Source: RGIG1681 sp045596905 (GTDB taxonomy: Bacteria > Bacillota > Clostridia > Christensenellales > UBA1242). From it: DNA of 27,392 nt. The stretch covers positions 1-27,392 of the forward strand of contig JAZODG010000009.1 in the NCBI GenBank assembly GCA_045596905.1, read 5' to 3'. Shown one piece after another: positions 22,602 to 27,392 of the stretch; the first letter of the stretch is position 1; the number at the start of each line of letters is the position of its first letter. A program made the translations under genes and the position numbers. A model generated the notes under the pieces. That model made no database searches. It was not told the DNA's origin and worked only from the letters and a program-made list of their open reading frames with translations.

Positions 22602-23153
22602 GTGTATTTAAATATAAATCCAGACAAACAAAAAATAGAAATAAATTCAGAGATTCAGAAACTCTTAGATCTTTATAAATATGAACTTGAAATGGCAACA
22701 TGTGATACTCAATTTGCAAACTGGAGAAGTGTTGAGTATAAGTTGTCAAAAGAAGGTGAAATGATTGCTAGTGGAAGTTACCATGAAAATGGTTCAGTTG
22801 ATGCAACCGGTGAATCAACATTAGAACACATTTTAGCGTTCCTTAATGAAGTTGAATATATTAATCGTGCAAAAGAACTTTTTGATGTTATGGACCAGCT
22901 CATTTTGCTTAGAAGAAAACATAAATTCTTTAAGTTTGGAGAAAAAGAACTTGAAGAAAAATTTAATAAACTTTCACATTACAACACAGGTTGGACAACC
23001 GAACAAAGCGATGATGTAAAAAGTGTGCTTGATGTTGCTCTTATGGAAATAAATAAAGATGAAATGAAAATGCTTCTTAGAGAAATTAAAGAAAAGAGCA
23101 AAGCTATAGAATCTAGAAAACAAGAAATGGTTGAACCAGAAGATGCAATTTAA
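22602..23153 (+). CDS. Uncharacterised 183-residue protein, GTG start
   Basis: GGAGG at 22588-22592 lies 9 bases ahead of GTG at 22602. The nearer ATG at 22594 opens a frame of only five codons and cannot be the start. The protein has no signal or membrane segment. After a short N-terminal helix comes a beta-like stretch (VEYKLSKEGEMIASGSYHEN), then two long charged helices (about 85-120 and 140-175) rich in Glu/Lys, probably coiled-coil. It ends in VEPEDAI. No family is recognised. It has its own promoter and terminator and shares the short divergent intergenic region with the coiled-coil membrane protein gene; whether the two act together is unknown. Confidence 0.75.
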   Translation: MYLNINPDKQKIEINSEIQKLLDLYKYELEMATCDTQFANWRSVEYKLSKEGEMIASGSYHENGSVDATGESTLEHILAFLNEVEYINRAKELFDVMDQLILLRRKHKFFKFGEKELEEKFNKLSHYNTGWTTEQSDDVKSVLDVALMEINKDEMKMLLREIKEKSKAIESRKQEMVEPEDAI

Positions 23154-23159
23154 TCAAAT

Positions 23160-23190
23160 AAAAATCTCAACAAGTTTGTTGAGATTTTTT
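23160..23190. terminator. Bidirectional terminator before yvcK
   Basis: ATCTCAAC/GTTGAGAT (23164-23171 with 23178-23185), loop AAGTTT, flanked by A-run and T-run. It serves the convergent 22602 gene and the yvcK operon. Confidence 0.88.
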
Positions 23191-23193
23191 TAT

Positions 23194-24150
23194 TTAAACA
23201 TTTTGCATAAGATATGAAAAGATTATTGCGCTGAGTTTTAAGTTGTCATGCTTGAGTGTTCCATCTTCATCGGTCAAAAGTGGGGCTTCAATAAGAGTGT
23301 AGCCTGCATTTTTGATATTTTCATGGTCAACAACCACAAGTTCTTTGCGTTCTTCTTTTCTGTATTTTTTGATGTATTTTCTTGGATATTTTCCGTTGTT
23401 TGCAACAACAACATCAATTGAGTTTTCGCCAAGATAATTGTTGATGATATTGATATGGTCATTAACGGTGCAGTGGTCTGTTTCGCCAGGTTGGGTGAAT
23501 GCGTTGCAAACATACATTTTCTTCGCTTTTGATTTTCTGATTGCGTCAGCAACTTCTTTGCAGGTTATGTTTGGAATAAGGCTTGTTAACATGCTTCCTG
23601 TGCTAAGTATTATAAGGTCAGCATTTTTGAGTGCTTTAACAATACCAGGGCAAATATGTGGTTCTTCTTTATAAAAGATTCTTTTATATTTTTTTCTGGC
23701 TTGTGTGATTTCTTCTTCACCTTCAATAATTTCGCCGTTTTCAGTTTCGCCACAAAGTGTCAGATAGTCTTCAGATAATGGAAGAACTGTGTGTTTTACT
23801 TGCAAAAGTTTGCTAAGCTCTGAAATGCTGGTTTTGAGCGACTTTGATTCTTCTAATAGGCAAGTTAAAAGAAGGTTGCCAATAGCGTGCCCATTAAGGT
23901 CACTTTTGGTTGATAATCTATATTCCATAAAGTTTTTAATGTCTTCAGGAAGTGTTGAAAGGTTTGTTAAAACTTGTCTGATATCGCCAACAGCAGGAAT
24001 TGAAAATTCACGTCTTAATTGTCCTGTGCTTGAGCCATTATCAGAAACTGCAACAACGGCCGTTATTTCGATTGGAAGTGATTTTAATCCGTTAATCACA
24101 TTGCTGAGTCCTGTGCCACCACCAAGGATAACAACTTTTTTTGTCTTCAT
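23194..24150 (-). CDS. yvcK: YvcK/GlmR-family (CofD-like) protein
   Basis: 318 residues, the usual length. The N-terminus VVILGGGTGLSNVINGLKSL carries the GGGTG nucleotide-binding loop (10-14). It is followed by AVVAVSDNGSSTGQLRREF and VGDIRQVLTNLS, family-diagnostic blocks, and later ILSTGSMLTSLIPNI and CNAFTQPGETDHCTVNDHI. YvcK/GlmR binds UDP-GlcNAc and is needed for cell-wall precursor supply and growth on gluconeogenic carbon sources in Bacillus. Here it is second in an operon behind a HAD hydrolase gene, with a gap of 10 bases: the HAD stop TAG overlaps the AGGAG ribosome binding site of this gene. The usual neighbours rapZ and whiA are absent from the window. Confidence 0.95.
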   Translation of the reverse strand: MKTKKVVILGGGTGLSNVINGLKSLPIEITAVVAVSDNGSSTGQLRREFSIPAVGDIRQVLTNLSTLPEDIKNFMEYRLSTKSDLNGHAIGNLLLTCLLEESKSLKTSISELSKLLQVKHTVLPLSEDYLTLCGETENGEIIEGEEEITQARKKYKRIFYKEEPHICPGIVKALKNADLIILSTGSMLTSLIPNITCKEVADAIRKSKAKKMYVCNAFTQPGETDHCTVNDHINIINNYLGENSIDVVVANNGKYPRKYIKKYRKEERKELVVVDHENIKNAGYTLIEAPLLTDEDGTLKHDNLKLSAIIFSYLMQNV

Positions 24151-24160
24151 AAATAGTCTC

Positions 24161-24790
24161 CTAATTTTTTATTATATCAATAATTTTCTTGTATTCTGGA
24201 ATGTGTAGTTCTTCAGGCAAATCTTGAAGTGTATATTTGTCAGTTATTCGTCTAACACGAATAACGCCAAGTGGGTGGGTGTTATAAAGATTAACAACGT
24301 CAGTTGGGTTGTTGTCAATGAAAACACCATTTGTATAATCTATGTCAAGTTCCCACTTTGGTTTACTTGTGATAATTATGTTGTCAAAGTATTTTGTGAG
24401 CCCAGAACCAGCCACTTTTTGTTTTTGATAATCAAGTGTTTCGCTATGAGCGAATGTTAAAAGTGTAAGGTTATGGTTTTTAGACTTTAAAAGTTTTAAG
24501 AACTGAACACTGTCGTCATAAACATATTTTTCGCAGTTATCAAGAATGTCTCCGATTTCTTCAAGCAGGGTTGATGGCGAAGTGTTATATTTTTTTGAAA
24601 GGTGTTTGCAAAGCTCAAAAATATTATAAATATTTTCAGGGTTAAACAAACTTTCAGCTTCTTTGAATGCAGAGTCAAAATCAATTTTTGAATCTTGGCT
24701 TGAAATATTTTTTGCGACACAAACAAGCATTGCCTTGGTTAAGGCATCTGTATCAAAGAGCGTACAATCAAAATCTATGAAATAGTTCAT
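24161..24790 (-). CDS. HAD-superfamily hydrolase
   Basis: 209 residues from the ATG at 24790. The frame stays open to 24856, but the promoter at 24798-24825 lies inside that extension, so MNYFIDFDCTLFDT is the start. Motif I is DFDCTLFD with Asp6 as nucleophile and Asp8 as acid/base. Motif II is LLTFAHS, motif III the Lys near SKPKWE, and motif IV FIDNNPTD. An alpha-helical cap sits between motifs I and II. It should be a Mg2+-dependent phosphatase acting on a small phosphorylated compound; the substrate is open. Being in front of yvcK suggests sugar-phosphate or cell-wall precursor metabolism, which is inference. No ribosome binding site is present and the mRNA probably begins at the start codon. 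Confidence 0.88.
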   Translation of the reverse strand: MNYFIDFDCTLFDTDALTKAMLVCVAKNISSQDSKIDFDSAFKEAESLFNPENIYNIFELCKHLSKKYNTSPSTLLEEIGDILDNCEKYVYDDSVQFLKLLKSKNHNLTLLTFAHSETLDYQKQKVAGSGLTKYFDNIIITSKPKWELDIDYTNGVFIDNNPTDVVNLYNTHPLGVIRVRRITDKYTLQDLPEELHIPEYKKIIDIIKN

Positions 24791-24797
24791 AATAAAA

Positions 24798-24825
24798 ATT
24801 ATAGTGAAATGACACAAAATGTCAA
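24798..24825 (-). promoter_or_regulatory. Promoter of HAD-yvcK operon, leaderless type
   Basis: On the minus strand TTGACA (24825-24820), 16-base spacer, TATAAT (24803-24798). Only seven bases separate the -10 from the ATG at 24790, so transcription should start at or next to the A of the start codon. Confidence 0.8.
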
Positions 24826-24894
24826 TAATATGACGATTGTATGTATTTTTATGCATTTTTTGTGCATTTTTGTCTGATTTTTTGTAGAATTTTA

Positions 24895-24923
24895 TTGAAA
24901 CAGCGTATGTATTATGTTATAAT
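24895..24923 (+). promoter_or_regulatory. Promoter of the transglutaminase-like gene
   Basis: TTGAAA (24895-24900), 17-base spacer, TATAAT (24918-24923). It is divergent from the HAD promoter; the roughly 70 bases between hold repeated TGCATTTTT units. Confidence 0.8.
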
Positions 24924-24967
24924 AACCATATACGGGCTAGAATCTTGATATTTAGGGGGGTGTGACT

Positions 24968-25792
24968 ATGAATAAGTCAGATAAACCAGAAACTGCCACA
25001 GATGATAGATTTTCAAAGTTTATTTTTGCTGATGAGCTTGAAGGTCAGCAATGGAAGGAGAGATATTATAAAGCTCTTTCATCAAAGAACTCTCAAGAGA
25101 TTGAAGAACTTCAAAGCCAAGCACTTGCTGTTGGTGGAATTTATAGAGACGAAAATAAAATCAACAACTTTATTTCGTGCTTTACTGTTGACCCTGTGAG
25201 TTATGATGAAGTTATTAGTAAAATGATTGATGTTGAGAATATTAGTTATGTTGAAAAGGTTCAATTTAATATTCAAAATGGTATTATAAAAATTTATACA
25301 AAAAATGGATTTGTTCAGGGAGATTTGATAACAGTTAATGTTCTTTCAAAGTCTTTGCCTTGGCTTAAATTTAATGAAGATATAAAAAGTCTGCGCAGGG
25401 TTGGGCAATGTCACCACAAGTCACTTGAACTTGCAGATGACATGAGATATGAGCTTAATATGAGCCCTGACATTGTGACAGGTATGGCGTCAAGCTTGGC
25501 AGATAAAAGCAAAGTTCTACACACATGGCTTGAAGTTAAAATTCAAGGCAAACCATATGTTTTAGACTATACAATGAATGCACTCATTGATAAAGAAGCG
25601 TATTATAAAATCAAACACGTTGATGAGAATGAAACCTGCAAAATTGCATACGGAGATTATTTGTATGACAAACCGGTGATAAGACCTTATCTTGAAAGTA
25701 AAGAACTAAAATATAAGCAATATTTGTTTTATAGAGATGAAGTTATGGATATTTTAAAGAAAGAAAAAGGCGATCAACCGGGCGAAATATAG
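24968..25792 (+). CDS. Transglutaminase-like (Cys-His-Asp) protein, unknown
   Basis: 274 residues; AGGGGGG (24954-24960) favours the ATG at 24968 over the in-frame GTG at 24962. No signal peptide, so cytoplasmic by prediction. In the second half three residues occur in the order and spacing of the transglutaminase-like/papain-like fold: Cys148 in GQCHHKSLELA, His185 in KVLHTWLEV and Asp200 in PYVLDYTMNAL. The patterns helix-Cys, strand-HxWxE and strand-DxT/N are the core of that superfamily. It may therefore be a peptidase, amidase or acyltransferase; the substrate cannot be inferred. The N-terminal half (about 1-140) has no recognised domain. From memory similar proteins occur in gut Clostridia, but no name is attached to them. 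Separate promoter; the following gene also has its own. Confidence 0.72.
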   Translation: MNKSDKPETATDDRFSKFIFADELEGQQWKERYYKALSSKNSQEIEELQSQALAVGGIYRDENKINNFISCFTVDPVSYDEVISKMIDVENISYVEKVQFNIQNGIIKIYTKNGFVQGDLITVNVLSKSLPWLKFNEDIKSLRRVGQCHHKSLELADDMRYELNMSPDIVTGMASSLADKSKVLHTWLEVKIQGKPYVLDYTMNALIDKEAYYKIKHVDENETCKIAYGDYLYDKPVIRPYLESKELKYKQYLFYRDEVMDILKKEKGDQPGEI

Positions 25793-25842
25793 AAATATTT
25801 GGCTGTTTTGATTGAAATTTTGTCAAAATCAACAATATTGAG

Positions 25843-25872
25843 TTGCAAAACAAAAATTATTTTATATATAAT
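25843..25872 (+). promoter_or_regulatory. Promoter of the Ala-rich protein operon
   Basis: TTGCAA (25843-25848), 18-base spacer, TATAAT (25867-25872), ahead of GGAGG at 25890-25894. Confidence 0.6.
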
Positions 25873-25898
25873 TGATTTATAAATATTTTGGAGGAAAT

Positions 25899-26912
25899 AT
25901 GGGACAAATTAAGAAAAAAACAAGTGTCAAGGGTATTGTTCCTGCAGAAATGGTTTCTGCTGAAATGAAAGGTCAAGATCCATCACTTGCACTTTATAAC
26001 GCATTATCTATTAATGTGAAGCCAGAAGATGAAACACCAGAACAAAGAGACGCAAGAAAAATGCGTAGACAATTTATCTTTAGTATGTTTGGAACTTCTG
26101 CCGAAGAGCTTGAAAATTTATTAGAACAAAACAAAAAAATTCATGAAAATCAAGGACCATCAAAATCAGATTTTGATATTTTGAGAGATAGTGAAGATGT
26201 TGCAAATGGACAACGTAATTCAATAAAAAATGAAGCAAGATTAAGTGCGCTTGGTACAGTTAAAGAGATTTCTGGACTTACAGGTACTGCAGCAGGTATG
26301 GTTGGAACAACTGCAACAGCTATTTCTGCAGCTTCAAGTACAGCCGCAGCAGGGACAGCCGCTGTCGCAGGGACAGCCGCAGCCGCAGGTACTGCAGTAA
26401 CAGTAGGTTCAGTAGTTGCGACGATATCTTTTGTAACAGCTGGGGTAGGTCTTGTTATAGGATTAACAGCGTTAGCTGCAGGTATAGTTATTAAACATAA
26501 AGCCAAGAAAGGAAAGAAAGCTGACGCAAACGAAAAAGATAGAGAAAGAGATAAAAAAGTTGAAGCCTTGGTTAAGAAAATTGAAATCATCAATGAAATC
26601 TTGACTCAAAAGATGGATGAAATCATGGAAAAGAAAAAGACTTTGAGCGAAAAGGAGTTTGCACAATACAAAAAAGATTTAATTGAAGAAATCAAACAAC
26701 ACATGAAGAGTATTGGTCTTGAAGTTGTAGCAAGACAGGTTGAAGATCAAACTTCAGAGAAAGTTGAAGAAGAAAAACCAGAAAAGCCAGAAAAGCCAAA
26801 ACCAGAAAAGAAGGGTAAAGAAGAAAAACCTGAAAAGGAAGGTGAAAAACCTGAAAAGGAAGGTGAAAACCCTGAAAAAGATGAAAATGCTGAAGAAAGG
26901 GGGGCTGAGTAA
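25899..26912 (+). CDS. Ala/Gly-rich membrane-active-looking protein with charged repeat tail
   Basis: 337 residues; GGAGG (25890-25894) fixes ATG 25899 rather than the TTG at 25872. There are three parts. Residues 1-120 are polar and helical. Residues about 126-198 are a long, almost uncharged Ala/Gly/Thr/Val stretch with repeats of AGTAA(V/A) and a final strongly hydrophobic helix (VVATISFVTAGVGLVIGLTA). Residues 200-337 are highly charged: a coiled coil (about 215-280), then low-complexity PEKEGEK repeats. The middle part has glycine-zipper-like spacing, as seen in proteins that insert in or assemble on membranes. No signal peptide, no known family. One base separates its stop from the next start, so it is coupled to the acidic small protein downstream. 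Confidence 0.75.
   Translation: MGQIKKKTSVKGIVPAEMVSAEMKGQDPSLALYNALSINVKPEDETPEQRDARKMRRQFIFSMFGTSAEELENLLEQNKKIHENQGPSKSDFDILRDSEDVANGQRNSIKNEARLSALGTVKEISGLTGTAAGMVGTTATAISAASSTAAAGTAAVAGTAAAAGTAVTVGSVVATISFVTAGVGLVIGLTALAAGIVIKHKAKKGKKADANEKDRERDKKVEALVKKIEIINEILTQKMDEIMEKKKTLSEKEFAQYKKDLIEEIKQHMKSIGLEVVARQVEDQTSEKVEEEKPEKPEKPKPEKKGKEEKPEKEGEKPEKEGENPEKDENAEERGAE
26349..26380 (+). repeat. 18-bp tandem repeat inside the Ala-rich segment
   Basis: GCAGGGACAGCCGC occurs at 26349-26362 and 26367-26380, with related units on each side, giving an 18-bp (six-residue, AGTAAV/AGTAAA) period. The patch is clearly GC-richer than its surroundings, which fits a recently expanded repeat. Confidence 0.7.
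26829..26870 (+). repeat. 21-bp tandem repeat encoding PEKEGEK
   Basis: Two near-identical 21-bp units (26829-26849 and 26850-26870) plus a partial third encode PEKEGEK, PEKEGEN and PEK in the C-terminal tail. Confidence 0.8.
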
Positions 26913-26913
26913 T

Positions 26914-27204
26914 ATGGAATTTGTAGCAAAGAAAGGTGATATGTTATTTGTTGGCGAAGATGAAGATATGCTTGCAGTAACAGTTTTAAACACAATCAAA
27001 TTTGAAGATAATAACTATTTGCATGTTATTGCCATTCCAGTTATGGTTGAAAAAATCTTTGATGAAGATATGGATTCTGAATTTGTTCATGAAGTGGTTG
27101 AAGGTGAAAATTATGACCTTGAGCCAGTTGAAGATGCAAGAGTTCTTGATGCTCTCAAGGCTGAAGTTGCAAAGCTTACAGCACATAAAGAAAAAGAACA
27201 ATAA
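26914..27204 (+). CDS. Acidic 96-residue protein, DUF1292-like
   Basis: ATG at 26914 follows a run of six G (26899-26904) and the upstream stop TAA at 26910-26912, so translation is coupled. The chain is very acidic. It shows strands around DMLAVTVLNTIKFEDNNYLHVIAI, then an acidic linker, and LEPVEDARVLDALKAEV at the end. The order of a VLxTIxF strand, YL/YV strand and final PVEDxxxLDxL helix resembles DUF1292 proteins, short cytoplasmic proteins of unknown function found widely in Firmicutes. The match is by eye only. Its pairing with the Ala-rich membrane-active-looking protein suggests a partner or chaperone role, which is inference. A terminator closes the operon. Confidence 0.72.
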   Translation: MEFVAKKGDMLFVGEDEDMLAVTVLNTIKFEDNNYLHVIAIPVMVEKIFDEDMDSEFVHEVVEGENYDLEPVEDARVLDALKAEVAKLTAHKEKEQ

Positions 27205-27214
27205 CAATAACAAA

Positions 27215-27247
27215 CAAAAACACAGGCGACAAACCTGTGTTTTTTTT
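27215..27247 (+). terminator. Terminator of the Ala-rich protein operon
   Basis: ACACAGG/CCTGTGT (27220-27226 with 27234-27240), loop CGACAAA, then a T-run. Confidence 0.9.
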
Positions 27248-27252
27248 GTGCA

Positions 27253-27281
27253 CAAAAAAAGATAGGCTTTTGCCTATCTTT
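27253..27281 (-). terminator. Terminator of ndk
   Basis: AAGATAGGC/GCCTATCTT (27259-27267 with 27272-27280), loop TTTT. On the minus strand it is followed by a T-run. The stem includes the ndk stop codon, so coding and terminator sequences overlap. Confidence 0.88.
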
Positions 27282-27392
27282 GAACTGCCTTTGCTTTTGC
27301 TAAAGCATTTCTATAAATTGCAATTTCTCTTTCTGCAGATTCTGGTTTATCTGAAGCATGAACAACATTTTTTGTCATATCAAGCTTTTGAC
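27274..27392 (-). CDS. ndk: Nucleoside diphosphate kinase, C-terminal end only
   Basis: The last 39 codons of a leftward gene that enters from the right edge. The sequence includes KNVVHASDKPESAEREIAIY. This is the active-site block of nucleoside diphosphate kinase, N-x-x-H-[GA]-S-D, in which the histidine is phosphorylated during transfer of the gamma-phosphate between nucleotides, followed by the conserved SAEREI helix. The lysine after HASD is less usual than G/S/A. The tail (RNALAKAKAVQR) runs about 13 residues beyond the usual end of short bacterial Ndk proteins. The stop is TAG at 27276-27274 and lies in the terminator stem. Confidence 0.85.
   Translation of the reverse strand, partial: QKLDMTKNVVHASDKPESAEREIAIYRNALAKAKAVQR

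Noticed and set aside
26150..26593. 147-codon ORF opposite the Ala-rich segment
   Set aside because: It mirrors the repetitive GC-rich codons of the real gene; long only because of low complexity.
26349..26870. CRISPR-like repeats
   Set aside because: The repeats are in-frame, tandem without spacers and explained by protein low complexity. No CRISPR array or cas gene is seen in the window.
26740..26913. N-terminal extension of the DUF1292-like gene
   Set aside because: The lysine-rich extension is the out-of-frame reading of the PEKEGEK repeats; the ribosome binding site and domain start support 26914.
1174..27204. Alternative genetic code with TGA as tryptophan
   Set aside because: All recognised proteins are complete with the standard bacterial code, and their tryptophans are encoded by TGG; only the lack of TGA stops is notable.

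Overview
The window is a stretch of an AT-rich, low-GC Gram-positive chromosome, most likely from an uncultured gut-type member of the Clostridia/Firmicutes. Pointers to this are strong GGAGG-type ribosome binding sites, sigma-A style TTGACA/TATAAT promoters ahead of most transcription units, DegV, a YvcK/GlmR-type protein, a yybP-ykoY riboswitch, membrane-anchored surface proteins with InlB/MBG-type repeats, and no sign of outer-membrane genes. Gene density is high, and nearly every unit ends in a clear hairpin-plus-T-run terminator. No transposase, integrase, phage module or CRISPR array is visible. Species cannot be fixed from this sequence alone.

Layout. 1-845: the 5' part of an AAA-type ATPase (minus strand), then about 410 bases without a gene that hold hairpins and a degenerate copy of a tRNA 3' end, then tRNA-Ser(UGA). 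1031-2660: an unassigned hairpin, then a tetR-degV operon with a palindrome at the predicted transcription start. 2670-7940: two divergent, probably surface-exposed proteins, one zinc-ribbon/TPR/membrane/GLUG-like and one very large papain-like cysteine peptidase with InlB/MBG-like repeats. 8019-10617: asnS, convergent with an iron-type alcohol dehydrogenase. 10711-14850: a 48-residue acidic small protein, a MacB-type ABC ATPase plus FtsX-type permease, and an InlB-repeat membrane protein. 14953-17185: an unknown protein with ADP-ribosyltransferase-like motifs and a CDF transporter with a manganese-type metal site. 17234-18284: the stump of one SDR gene and an intact SDR gene. 18298-21296: a promoter, a yybP-ykoY Mn2+ riboswitch and a Ca/Mn-type P-ATPase. 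21391-23153: three small unknown proteins. 23194-24790: a HAD phosphatase-yvcK operon that appears to start without a leader. 24968-27204: a transglutaminase-like protein, an Ala-rich membrane protein and an acidic DUF1292-like partner. 27274-27392: the 3' end of ndk.

How the genes fit together. The most coherent theme is manganese export: a riboswitch-controlled P-type ATPase lies about 1.5 kb downstream of a CDF exporter whose four metal ligands read N-D/D-D. A second theme is the cell envelope: the divergent pair at 2670-7940, the ABC/FtsX pair and the repeat protein behind it. The right third is dominated by proteins of no recognised family. Two of these (14953-15966 and 24968-25792) carry arrangements of residues that suggest enzymatic activity.
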